Source: Streptomyces sp. L2
GTDB lineage: Bacteria > Actinomycetota > Actinomycetes > Streptomycetales > Streptomycetaceae
Length of the DNA stretch: 64,000 nt
NCBI RefSeq assembly: GCF_004124325.1
Contig: NZ_QBDT01000001.1
Location: 5,456,001 to 5,520,000, forward strand
Direction of reading: 5' to 3'
This document shows positions 10,665 to 20,561 of the stretch, piece by piece (the first letter of the stretch is position 1; each line of letters begins with the position of its first letter). The notes under the pieces were generated by a model. That model did not search any database. It was not told the DNA's origin and was given only the letters and a program-made list of their open reading frames with translations. Position numbers and translations under genes: made by a program.

Positions 10665-11618
10665 ATGAGCGTGCGTACCCAGTCATCCGAGCAGCCGGCC
10701 GAGGCCGCCCACCGCGCCGGCTTCGCCTGCTTCGTGGGCCGCCCCAACGCGGGCAAGTCCACCCTCACGAACGCTCTGGTCGGGCAGAAGGTGGCGATCA
10801 CCGCCAACCAGCCGCAGACGACCCGGCACACCGTACGGGGCATCGTGCACCGCCCCGACGCCCAGCTGATCCTGGTCGACACCCCCGGCCTGCACAAGCC
10901 GCGCACCCTGCTCGGCGAGCGCCTCAACGACGTCGTCCGCACCACGTGGGCCGAGGTCGACGTGATCGGCTTCTGCCTGCCGGCGAACGAGAAGATCGGC
11001 CCCGGCGACCGCTTCATCGCCAAGGAACTGGCCGGGATCAGGAAGACCCCGAAGATCGCCGTCGTCACCAAGACCGACCTGGTGGACTCCAAGACCCTCG
11101 CCGAGCAGCTGATCGCGATCGACGCCCTGGGCAAGGAGCTGGGCTTCGAGTGGGCGGAGATCGTGCCGGTGTCGGCGGTCGGCGACAAGCAGGTGAGTCT
11201 GCTGGCCGACCTGATCGTCCCGCTGCTGCCGGAGGGCCCGGCCCTCTACCCCGAGGGCGACCTCACGGACGAGCCCGAGCAGGTCATGATCGCGGAACTC
11301 ATCCGGGAGGCGGCGCTGGAAGGTGTCCGCGATGAGCTGCCGCACTCCATCGCGGTGGTCGTGGAGGAGATGCTGCCGCGCGAGGACCGGCCCGCCGACC
11401 GGCCGCTCCTCGACATCCACGCCAACCTCTACATCGAGCGCCCCAGCCAGAAGGGGATCATCATCGGGCCCAAGGGCAAGCGGCTGAAGGACGTCGGCAT
11501 TAAGTCCCGCAAGCAGATCGAGGCGCTGCTGGGGACGCCGGTCTTCCTCGATCTGCATGTGAAGGTCGCGAAGGACTGGCAGCGGGATCCGAAGCAGTTG
11601 CGGCGACTGGGGTTCTGA
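10665..11618 (+). CDS. era: GTPase Era
   Basis: Essential GTPase for 16S rRNA processing and 30S assembly. The 317-residue protein has the P-loop GRPNAGKS at residues 25-32, DTPG switch II (ILVDTPGLHKPR), the TKTD guanine motif and a C-terminal KH domain (IIIGPKGKRLKDVGIKSRKQIEALLG). ATG 10665 (MSVRTQSSEQ) was preferred over ATG 10656 because the GGGAG ribosome-binding site is then properly spaced. The gene is divergent from amtB; its promoter must lie in the ~90 bp beside the GlnR-like box. Sequence is complete and normal. Confidence 0.95.
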   Translation: MSVRTQSSEQPAEAAHRAGFACFVGRPNAGKSTLTNALVGQKVAITANQPQTTRHTVRGIVHRPDAQLILVDTPGLHKPRTLLGERLNDVVRTTWAEVDVIGFCLPANEKIGPGDRFIAKELAGIRKTPKIAVVTKTDLVDSKTLAEQLIAIDALGKELGFEWAEIVPVSAVGDKQVSLLADLIVPLLPEGPALYPEGDLTDEPEQVMIAELIREAALEGVRDELPHSIAVVVEEMLPREDRPADRPLLDIHANLYIERPSQKGIIIGPKGKRLKDVGIKSRKQIEALLGTPVFLDLHVKVAKDWQRDPKQLRRLGF

Positions 11619-11658
11619 GTCTCCCACCCGCCCGACTCGCTTGGTCGAGCGGTGGCCG

Positions 11659-12261
11659 TCACGGGGCTCCGCCCCGGACCCCTGGGTTTCCGCCGCCCGT
11701 CCGGCTCGGGTGGCCGGGCATGTTCTGGAGGCCCACCACTCTCAGGAGCTGGAGTTTGTCGTGGGACTCCGTGCCGGGGCGGGCCGTGTGGATGATGAGG
11801 TGGTGCGGTGGCCGTTGCCGAGGAGGGCCTCGCAGTCGAGCTCCAGGAGGCCGACCACGGGGTGCTGGAAGCGTTTGGTGCCGGGACGGCGCAGCGACAC
11901 CTCGTGCTCGTCCCAGAGGCGGGCGAACTCCGCGCTGGCCGACCGTAGTTCGGCGGCCAGGGCGGCCGGCTCCGGGTCGTCGGGGTGGGCCGCCGCCACC
12001 GCCCGGAGGCTCGCCACGTGATCCCGGGCGTGCCCCGGGAGGCCCTCCGGCGGGAAGAGCGCGCGGGCCGTCGGGTCGAGGAAGAAGCGCCGGGTCAGGT
12101 TCCGCTCCCGGGCCGGGCGGGCGGACGCGTCGCCGACGAGCGCCTTCGCCAGCGCGTTCTGCGCCAGCACCTCCCCGCAGTCCGTGACCACCTGCGCCGC
12201 CGCGTCGTGGAGCCGGTCCAGGACCAGCATCAGCCCCGGCCGGACGTGGGACGACGGGTCT
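11659..12261 (-). pseudogene. Remnant of an MmyB-type XRE regulator (5' deleted, frameshifted)
   Basis: The minus strand encodes DPSSHVRPGLMLVLDRLHD, through RFFLDPTARALFPPEG, to HPVVGLLELDCEALL, the C-terminal ligand-binding half of MmyB-like helix-turn-helix regulators. The N-terminal helix-turn-helix is absent: homology stops near 12261, where an epimerase fragment on the other strand begins. Near 11815 the frame shifts; the expected ending (HLIIHTARPGTESHDKLQLL) continues in another frame to a stop at 11659. The longest intact ORF is 11742-12230. Two independent lesions make this a pseudogene. Two intact paralogues start at 34742 and 38997. Confidence 0.8.
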
Positions 12262-12484
12262 GTACGCTCCCCGCGCCGACGGCCGCGCCTACAACATCGC
12301 CGACGACGTCCCCGTCACCGCCCTGGAACTCCACCAGTTGCTCGGCGCCCCGCTCCCGGACTCCGAGGAGACCGATCCCGATCCCTGGCACGGGCTCCTG
12401 TCCACCGACCGTATCCGCCGTGAACTGGGCTACCGGCCGTACTACCCGACCGTGTGGGCCGCCCGCGACGCCGGAGCGCTCTGA
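12262..12484 (+). pseudogene. C-terminal fragment of an NAD-dependent epimerase/dehydratase
   Basis: With no start codon, the plus-strand frame ending at the TGA of 12482-12484 reads DGRAYNIADDVPVTALELHQ and ends DRIRRELGYRPYYPTVWAAR plus a few residues. This is the typical end of SDR-family sugar epimerases. Only about 70 residues remain of an expected ~300, and the NAD-binding N-terminus is missing. Its 5' edge abuts the 5' edge of the MmyB-type regulator remnant, as expected if one deletion removed both N-termini and the shared divergent promoter. Confidence 0.7.
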
Positions 12485-12493
12485 CGCACCGGC

Positions 12494-13747
12494 TCACCGC
12501 ACCCCGTGGATCCGGTTCACCAGCACCGCTCCCGCCAGCCCGATCACCGCGGCCACCAGGTACAGGGTGCGGTAGCCGCCCAGGTCGTTCACCAGGGGCG
12601 CGGCGAGGGCGGGGGCCGCGACCTGGGGGAGGGCGTTGGCCACGTTGATCACGCCCAGGTCCTTGCCCCGGTCCGCGGCCTTCGGCAGGACGTCCGTCAT
12701 CAGCGCGAAGTCGACGGAGGTGAACACGCCGAAGCCGAGGCCGAGAACGGCCGCGGCGACGATCGCGCCGGGCCAGGTCTGCCACGCGGACAGGGCCGCC
12801 GTCGCCACCGCCATCAGCACCCCGGACCACACCACGAACGGCTTGCGCCGCCCCACCCGGTCCGACCACACCCCGCCCACCACGACGGTCGCCACCAGCG
12901 TCAGGCTGTTGACGGCTGTCAGCACCAGCACGCCCCGGCCGGGGTCGTCGTAGCGGACGCGGTCGCGCAGGTAGTAGAGGAGGTACAGCAGGACCAGGGA
13001 GTTGCTCAGGTTGATCAGGAAGCGGGTCAGCCACGCCCAGCCCAGGTCCGGGTGGCGGCGCGGACTCAGCCAGAATCCGGCCACGAAGGCCCGCCAGGAC
13101 CAGGGCGGCCGGTCCTCCGGCGCGAGCCGCAGGTCGTCGTAGCGCAGCACGTACGGCAGCACGCCGAGCACCGTGAAGACCGCGCAGGCCACGTACCCGG
13201 CCGTGATCCCGCCGGCCGCCGTCGCCAGGCCCGTGCCGCCGACCACGCCGAGGATCTGCGCCGCCCCCAGCCAGCCGCCCACCGCGCCCCGTTGGAGCCG
13301 GGGCACCTGGTCGGGGACGGCCGCCGTGACGGCCGCGAACGCCGCGTTCAGGGTGAGCTGCGCCAGGCACCAGCCGGCCGCCATCGACCACGGCCCGCCC
13401 GCGCCCGCGAGCAGCAGCAGCGACAGCGCGCCCCCCGCCGTCCCGGCCACGATCCACGGCGTACGGCGGCCACGGCGGGCCGTGGTCCGGTCCGACAGAG
13501 CGCCGAACACCGGGTTGGCGACCAGCGAGACGACCGCTCCGGCACCGGTCACCCAGGCCAGCAGGGACTCCTTCGACATCCCGGCACCGGGCGCGAAGTC
13601 CTTCGCCTGGGAGGCGAGCAGGATCTGCAGCGGCCCGAACCAGCCCACCCAGATCGCCCCGTTGGCCAGCGACAGCGCCGCCGTCCAGCCCCGGCCGACC
13701 GGCAGCACCGGCTCGGCCGGCGCGCCCGGGGCCCGGACGGTGGTCAT
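12494..13747 (-). CDS. MFS transporter, likely sugar permease
   Basis: A 417-residue major facilitator with about twelve hydrophobic segments. It shows the MFS loop motif NPVFGALSDRTTARRGRRTPWI between helices 2 and 3 and a second copy GVWSDRVGRRKPFV in the second half. Its ATG overlaps the stop of the beta-glucosidase gene by 4 bp, so the two form a coupled operon; uptake of a beta-glucoside is therefore likely, but the substrate is inferred from context only. It ends 10 bp from the epimerase remnant. Confidence 0.85.
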   Translation of the reverse strand: MTTVRAPGAPAEPVLPVGRGWTAALSLANGAIWVGWFGPLQILLASQAKDFAPGAGMSKESLLAWVTGAGAVVSLVANPVFGALSDRTTARRGRRTPWIVAGTAGGALSLLLLAGAGGPWSMAAGWCLAQLTLNAAFAAVTAAVPDQVPRLQRGAVGGWLGAAQILGVVGGTGLATAAGGITAGYVACAVFTVLGVLPYVLRYDDLRLAPEDRPPWSWRAFVAGFWLSPRRHPDLGWAWLTRFLINLSNSLVLLYLLYYLRDRVRYDDPGRGVLVLTAVNSLTLVATVVVGGVWSDRVGRRKPFVVWSGVLMAVATAALSAWQTWPGAIVAAAVLGLGFGVFTSVDFALMTDVLPKAADRGKDLGVINVANALPQVAAPALAAPLVNDLGGYRTLYLVAAVIGLAGAVLVNRIHGVR

Positions 13748-15060
13748 CCCCGCGCCGCCCGCAGCACGTCCCGGAACCAGTGGTAGGAGGCCTTCGGGGT
13801 GCGCGTGAGCGTCTCGTAGTCGACGTGGACCAGGCCGAAGCGGCGCGCGTAGCCCTCCGCCCACTCGAAGTTGTCCATCAGGGACCACACGAAATAGCCG
13901 CGCACGTCCACACCGGCCTCCGACGCGGCGTGCAGCGCCCGGATGTGGGCGTCCAGATAGGCGATCCGCTCCTGGTCGTCGACGCCCTCGTAGGAGCAGC
14001 CGTTCTCGGTGATGACGACCGGGGGCAGCCGGTCGCCGTAGCGCTCCCGGAAGCCGGTGAGCAGCTCGGTCAGCGCCTCCGGTACGACGGGCCAGCCGAA
14101 GTCCGTCACCGGGCGCCCCTCGATCTCCCGCACCGAGAAGGGGAGTTCGGCGGGCAGCGGCAGCCCGCCGTACTCGGTGTCGGTGCCCTGGGGTGCGCCC
14201 ACCAGGCTCGGGGCGTAGTAGTTGACGCCGTACCAGTCGACGGGCTCGGCGATGACCTTCAGGTCGGCCGCCACGTCTCCCGGCATCAGTTCGCCCAGCC
14301 CGTCGGGGTACTCGCCCAGGATGACCGGCTCGGCGAACAGGCGGTTGAGCAGGGTGTCGTAGAACCCGGCGGCCGCCACGTCCTCGTCCTTCTCCGACGC
14401 GGCCCAGGCGGGGCCGTGGGAGTTGGCGATGCCGATGTCGCGGGCGCCGGCCGCGCGCAGGGCCCGTACCGCGAGCCCGTGGGCGAGGAGCTGGTGGTGG
14501 GCGACCGGCAGCGCGTCGAACAGCAGCCGCCTGCCGGGAGCGTGCGCGCCGAGGGCGTGCCCCAGCAGGGTGTGCTCGGCGGGCTCGTTGAGGGTGATCC
14601 ACTTGCCCACCCGGTCGCCGAGCCGCTCGGCCACCACCGACACGTACGCGGCGAACCGCTCCGCCGTGTCCCGTTCCAGCCAGTCCAGCGAGGCGGGCAG
14701 GTCCCAGTGGAACAGGGTCGGCACGGGCGCCACCCCGGCCGCGCACAGCTCGTCCACCAGCCGGTCGTAGAAGTCCAGCCCGCCGGGGGAGTTCACCCGC
14801 GGCCAGGAGACCGAGAAACGGTACGCGTCCACGCCGAGAGCGGCCAGCAGGGCCACGTCCTCGCGGTAGCGGTGGTAGTGGTCGCAGGCCACGTCCGCCG
14901 TGGAACCGTCCTTCACCCGCCCCGGCTCGCCGGTGAACACGTCCCACACGGACGGCTCCCGCTCGTCCACCGCCCCCTCGATCTGATGCGCCGACGTCGA
15001 CACACCCCACACGAAACCGTCCGGAAACCGCGGTATCGGCTTGCCCGCATCAGTCGCCAT
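13744..15060 (-). CDS. GH1 family beta-glucosidase
   Basis: Cytoplasmic glycoside hydrolase family 1 enzyme of 438 residues, hydrolysing beta-linked disaccharides or glucosides. The N-terminus is FPDGFVWGVSTSAHQIEGA. The acid/base Glu sits in WITLNEPAEHT and the nucleophile Glu in PVVITENGCSYEG, with the family terminus GYFVWSLMDNFEWAEGYARRFGLVHVDYETLTRTPKASYHWF in the last 80 residues. No signal peptide is present. ATG 15060 has AAGGATG upstream; an extended N-terminus is possible but not conserved. A 35-bp perfect palindrome lies 35 bp upstream. Operon with the MFS gene. Confidence 0.93.
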   Translation of the reverse strand: MATDAGKPIPRFPDGFVWGVSTSAHQIEGAVDEREPSVWDVFTGEPGRVKDGSTADVACDHYHRYREDVALLAALGVDAYRFSVSWPRVNSPGGLDFYDRLVDELCAAGVAPVPTLFHWDLPASLDWLERDTAERFAAYVSVVAERLGDRVGKWITLNEPAEHTLLGHALGAHAPGRRLLFDALPVAHHQLLAHGLAVRALRAAGARDIGIANSHGPAWAASEKDEDVAAAGFYDTLLNRLFAEPVILGEYPDGLGELMPGDVAADLKVIAEPVDWYGVNYYAPSLVGAPQGTDTEYGGLPLPAELPFSVREIEGRPVTDFGWPVVPEALTELLTGFRERYGDRLPPVVITENGCSYEGVDDQERIAYLDAHIRALHAASEAGVDVRGYFVWSLMDNFEWAEGYARRFGLVHVDYETLTRTPKASYHWFRDVLRAARG

Positions 15061-15094
15061 GCGCGGATCATCCTTACCCCGGGTAACGGAAGTC

Positions 15095-15129
15095 AACGCC
15101 CTGGAAGGCAATTAGCCTTCCAGGGCGTT
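15095..15129. promoter_or_regulatory. Perfect 15-bp inverted repeat in a divergent promoter region
   Basis: AACGCCCTGGAAGGC (15095-15109), five-base loop AATTA, and its exact complement (15115-15129). The site is between the divergent beta-glucosidase and acetyltransferase genes, so it cannot be a conventional terminator for a gene end. An operator for a sugar-responsive regulator or a 5' leader hairpin is possible; no binding protein is identified. Confidence 0.6.
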
Positions 15130-15146
15130 TTCCTTATGATCACCGA

Positions 15147-15692
15147 ATGATCGAAGGAAAGCTCGTACGACTCCGCGCCCTGCGCGCCGAGGACCTGGAA
15201 GCCCACCTGCGCTGGCGCAACGACCCCGAGGTGGTGCACTGGGCCACCGGCGGCCACCCGAACTTCGGGCCCATCAGCCGGGAGGCGCTGGAACGCTTCC
15301 ACGAGGCCCAGCTGCGCCAGGACCCGCGCGAGACGGCGACGTTCACCGTCGAGAAACGCGACGGCGGCCGCGTGATCGGCATGGCCGACTACCGGGACCT
15401 CGACACCTTCGCGGGCCGCGCCACCGCCGGCATCACCATCGGCGAACGCGACCACTGGAACGGCGGCTACGGCACCGAGGCCCTCAGCCTCCTCCTGGAC
15501 CACCTCTTCGGCCCCTGCCGCCTCCACCGCGTCGACCTCGACACCTGGAGCGGCAACGACCGCGCCATCCGCGCCTTCACCAACCTCGGCTTCACCGAGG
15601 AGGGCCGCCGCCGCAAGGCGATACGCGTGGGCACGGAATGGCACGACGAGGTGATGTTCGGAATGCTGCGAGAGGAGTGGATGAGTTCTTGA
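15147..15692 (+). CDS. GNAT family N-acetyltransferase (RimJ/RimL-like)
   Basis: A 181-residue acetyl-CoA-dependent N-acetyltransferase of the RimJ/RimL subgroup. The order is VRLRALRAEDLEAHLRWRND at the N-terminus, a VIGMADYRDLD strand, the acetyl-CoA loop around GERDHWNGGYGTEAL, and the C-terminal VDLDTWSGNDRAIRAFTNLGF, where N-x-R-A-I-x-x-x-x-x-L-G-F is characteristic. Ribosomal protein, antibiotic or small-amine substrates are all possible. It has its own promoter region, shared divergently with the beta-glucosidase gene. A hairpin repeat follows. Confidence 0.87.
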   Translation: MIEGKLVRLRALRAEDLEAHLRWRNDPEVVHWATGGHPNFGPISREALERFHEAQLRQDPRETATFTVEKRDGGRVIGMADYRDLDTFAGRATAGITIGERDHWNGGYGTEALSLLLDHLFGPCRLHRVDLDTWSGNDRAIRAFTNLGFTEEGRRRKAIRVGTEWHDEVMFGMLREEWMSS

Positions 15693-15706
15693 GAGCGCGA
15701 GTGGAC

Positions 15707-15746
15707 CGCGCCCCAAAGGGGCGCGGGGAACTGCGCGACAAGCCAC
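15707..15746. repeat. Dispersed intergenic hairpin repeat, copy 1
   Basis: CGCGCCCC-AAA-GGGGCGCG forms a perfect hairpin (15707-15725), followed by GGGAACTGCGCGACAAGCCAC. Almost the same sequence occurs at 22589-22630. Both copies lie just after plus-strand genes, which suggests a dispersed terminator-like element. Confidence 0.7.
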
Positions 15747-15794
15747 GATGGGCCCGCACCCAGCAGACCGCCCGCACGCCCCCTCAGCGAAGCA

Positions 15795-16061
15795 TCACGC
15801 CCCCTCTTTCAAGAGGCGAGACACCAACTCCCGTTGGTCCGGCGTCAAATGGGGATCCGCCGCATACACCGTCCGTTCATCGACCGTGATCTCATAGTGG
15901 AACCCATCGGGTACACCCCGTTCAGGCTCACCCCGGCCGGAGGCCACCGCCCGCCCGGCCAGGGCCTCCCACTCCTCCGCGTCGCCCCGCCCGGCGGTCT
16001 CCACCTCGGCCCGCCGCTCGATCCCGGCGAACCCCCCACTGCGTCGTACTCGAATCCGCAT
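15795..16061 (-). CDS. Emfourin, protein inhibitor of the neighbouring M4 protease
   Basis: An 88-residue protein beginning MRIRVRRSGGFAGI with a conserved middle PDGFHYEITVDERTVYAADP and terminal LTPDQRELVSRLLKEG. This is the pattern of emfourin, the proteinaceous inhibitor of protealysin-like M4 metalloproteases. It starts 20 bp after the protease stop on the same strand, the usual emfourin arrangement, and has no signal peptide, so it would act in the cytoplasm or be exported by an unknown route. Assignment rests on sequence pattern plus gene pairing. Confidence 0.85.
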   Translation of the reverse strand: MRIRVRRSGGFAGIERRAEVETAGRGDAEEWEALAGRAVASGRGEPERGVPDGFHYEITVDERTVYAADPHLTPDQRELVSRLLKEGA

Positions 16062-16081
16062 GGGCCTTGTCTAGTACGGAT

Positions 16082-17152
16082 CTACAGCGTCCGCACCCCG
16101 ACCTGCTCCCACCCCTTCTGGACGGCCTGCAGTTCGTCGCCCGCGCCGTACCGCTCCCGCGCCGCCTTCACGGTCAGCGTGGCGAAGTCGGCGAACAGGG
16201 CGTCCTGGTGCAGCTCGCCGCCGGTCAGCACGTCGTACCAGATCTGCCCGGCCTTCTCCCAGGCGTTGCCGCCGATCGCCGTCGCCACCAGGTAGAATGC
16301 GTGGTTCGGGATGCCGGAGTTGATGTGCACGCCGCCGTTGTCCTGCCCGGTGCGGACGTAGTCCTCCATGGTGGCGGGCTGCGGGTCCTTGCCGAGGACG
16401 TCGTCGTCGTACGCCGTGCCCGGCGCCTTCATCGAGCGCAGGGCCTTGCCGGTGACGCGCGGGGCGAGGAGTCCCGCGCCGATCAGCCAGTCGGCCTCGG
16501 CCGCGGTCTGCCCGAGGGAGTACTGCTTGATCAGGGAGCCGAAGACGTCGGAGACGGACTCGTTGAGAGCGCCGGACTGCCCGTAGTAGTCCAGGTTGGC
16601 GGTGTGCTGGGTGACGCCGTGGGTCAGTTCGTGCCCGATGACGTCGACCGGGATGGTGAAGTCCAGGAAGATCTCGTTGTCGCCGTCGCCGAACACCATC
16701 TGTTCGCCGTTCCAGAAGGCGTTGTCGTAGTTCTCGCCGAAGTGCACGCTGGCGTCCAGCGGCAGTCCGTTGCCGTCGATGGAGTGGCGGCCGTAGACCT
16801 TCAGGTAGAGGTCGAAGGTGGCGCCGAGGCCCGCGTAGGCGCGGTTGACGGTGGCGTCCGCGCCGGGTTCGGAGCCCTCCTCGCGGACCTGGGTGCCGGG
16901 CAGGTCCTGCTGGTGCCGCGCGTCGTAGATGGTGCGGTGCGGCCGGTCCGCGGCGGCCCCGGCGGGCGCGGCGACGGCGGGCGCGCCGATCACGGTGGTC
17001 AGCCGCCGCTTGGTGCGCTGGTAGGCGTCGTGCTCCAGGGACCGGCGGGCCGGTCCGGACAGCGCGGAGTCCCCGTGCCGGGCGAGCTTGTCGAGGACGT
17101 GCGGCGGCACGATCGTGCAGAAGACGGGCTCAAGGCCCCCGTTGGTGGTCAT
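16082..17152 (-). CDS. M4 (protealysin-like) zinc metallopeptidase
   Basis: A 356-residue thermolysin-family protease without a signal peptide, as in protealysins. The short propeptide has the switch motif EPVFCTIVPPHVLDKLA with a Cys near residue 11. The catalytic domain contains IGHELTHGVTQ (H174-x3-H178) and the distal Glu in GALNESVSDVFG, then DNGGVHINSGIPNHAFY, matching the substrate-binding/active-site His region. ATG 17152 (MTTNGGLEPVF) was chosen because protealysin propeptides begin just before PVF. Upstream lies a GTGAC-N6-GTCAC inverted repeat (17172-17187). It pairs with emfourin. Confidence 0.93.
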   Translation of the reverse strand: MTTNGGLEPVFCTIVPPHVLDKLARHGDSALSGPARRSLEHDAYQRTKRRLTTVIGAPAVAAPAGAAADRPHRTIYDARHQQDLPGTQVREEGSEPGADATVNRAYAGLGATFDLYLKVYGRHSIDGNGLPLDASVHFGENYDNAFWNGEQMVFGDGDNEIFLDFTIPVDVIGHELTHGVTQHTANLDYYGQSGALNESVSDVFGSLIKQYSLGQTAAEADWLIGAGLLAPRVTGKALRSMKAPGTAYDDDVLGKDPQPATMEDYVRTGQDNGGVHINSGIPNHAFYLVATAIGGNAWEKAGQIWYDVLTGGELHQDALFADFATLTVKAARERYGAGDELQAVQKGWEQVGVRTL

Positions 17153-17320
17153 GCCCGCACCATTGCACTGCGTGACGCGACTGTCACTACTCGCAACCAT
17201 GATTGGTGAAATACAGGGACATTCGTGGTCGCGCACCGTCACTGAGTGGTATGCCACCGTGAGCGGCACGTGGCGTACCGCACTTTTCGTCCCATTTGCC
17301 CGCGCCATTCCGCATACTGA

Positions 17321-19234
<1,914 letters not shown>

Positions 19235-19419
19235 CCCCGCCCGACCGGGCCTTTTCGGTGCCCCGGCCGCCTCGTACGGCGGCCAGGGCACCGTCGCTTT
19301 CGGCCACCGCGCCCCCGAGGTCACGGAAAGGTCTCGTACGGGGTACTGACTCAGCCTCCGTGATGTGGCTAACATCACGCCAGCACGGCGATGTTGCCGT
19401 GCGGTTATGGAGGTGCGAC

Positions 19420-20115
19420 GTGCTGCCAGTACGGGGACGAGACGACCGTGCCACCAGGGCTGTGCACATCCTGGGCACCCGCACCGCCTGGACGCCCGTC
19501 GGCGACGGCGAGTTCTACTGCCCCGGCTGCGGAGGCGACCGCAACTACCAGCGGCTGACCGGCCGTCGCCGCTTCACCCTCCTCGGCGTGCCCCTGCTGC
19601 CCCGCGGGGTGACCGGACCCGTCGTGGAGTGCGCGGCCTGCCGCCATCACTTCGGTACCGACGTCCTGGACCACCCCACCACCCGCCGCTTCTCCGTGAT
19701 GCTCCGCGACGCCGTGCACACCGTCGCCCTCGCCGTGCTCGCGGCGGGCGGCACCGGCTCGCGCACGGCCCTGGAGACGGCCGCGTGCACGGTCCGCGCG
19801 GCCGGCTTCGACGACTGCACCGAGGAGCAGCTGGCCGCGCTCGTCGACGCCGTCGCCGCCGACACCGGCCGGGTCCTCGGTGAGCCGTGCGGCGCGAGCC
19901 TGGTGATAGAGCTGCACGAGGCCCTGGATCCCCTCGCCCCGCACCTCGCCCCGGCCGGCCGCGAGTCCCTGCTGCTCCAGGCCGCCCGCATCGCCCTGGC
20001 CGACGGCCCCTACACGCCCGCCGAACGCGACGCCCTCACCACGATCGGCGCGGCCCTGACCATCGGCACGACGGAGGTGACCCGCCTCCTGGCCGCGGCC
20101 CGCACCCCGTCCTGA
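19420..20115 (+). CDS. TerB-like protein with N-terminal zinc ribbon
   Basis: A 231-residue protein. Near the N-terminus FYCPGCGGDRNYQ and a second pair, VVECAACRHHFGTD, make a four-Cys zinc ribbon. The rest is helical, with two acidic TerB/tellurite-resistance-like repeats (the last containing RIALADGPYTPAERDALTTIG). GTG 19420 is chosen for the GGAGG six nt upstream. The family is common beside leuA in streptomycetes, but its role is unknown; tellurite resistance should not be assumed. Cytoplasmic. Confidence 0.82.
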   Translation: MLPVRGRDDRATRAVHILGTRTAWTPVGDGEFYCPGCGGDRNYQRLTGRRRFTLLGVPLLPRGVTGPVVECAACRHHFGTDVLDHPTTRRFSVMLRDAVHTVALAVLAAGGTGSRTALETAACTVRAAGFDDCTEEQLAALVDAVAADTGRVLGEPCGASLVIELHEALDPLAPHLAPAGRESLLLQAARIALADGPYTPAERDALTTIGAALTIGTTEVTRLLAAARTPS

Positions 20116-20189
20116 GGCCCCGGCACCCGGGCTCGCGGACAGACTCCGGCCGAGTGTAGACGCGGGGAGTCACCCGGGGGACGCGAAGA

Positions 20190-20459
20190 GTGAAATTGCC
20201 GGGGGCAGGGGATCGACGGGACGTGGACGCGAAGAAACTCCCGGTCGGCTCCAGCGCCGTCGACACCCGCACCGGCCGCATCGGCATCGTCATGGGCCAC
20301 GAGGGCCCCTACGTCCAGCTGCGGCCCTACGGCGGAGGCCGCGAATGGGACGCCGGCCCCGACGCCGTCCGCCGGGCCACCCCCGCGGAACGCAGGAGCG
20401 CCGCGGCGGCCCCCACCGAGTCCCGGGCACATGCCGGCGGCGCGGACGAGACGCCCTGA
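20190..20459 (+). CDS. Small hypothetical protein
   Basis: An 89-residue protein (GTG 20190; an in-frame GTG at 20223 after GGGA would give 78 residues starting DAKKLPVGSSAVD). The core, TRTGRIGIVMGHEGPYVQLRPYGGGREWDA, looks like a small beta-barrel (SH3-like) module with a disordered Ala-rich tail. I do not recognise a family. GC bias at third positions supports coding. It sits between the TerB-like gene and recO. Confidence 0.6.
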   Translation: MKLPGAGDRRDVDAKKLPVGSSAVDTRTGRIGIVMGHEGPYVQLRPYGGGREWDAGPDAVRRATPAERRSAAAAPTESRAHAGGADETP

Positions 20460-20561
20460 ACGACCGGCCCCGGCCCCGAACGCCCGCGCGGACGGGCAGA
20501 ATGGAGACATGACCCCGCCCCGCCCCGCCCCGCACACCCACCAGCAGAATCTGGGTGCGGC

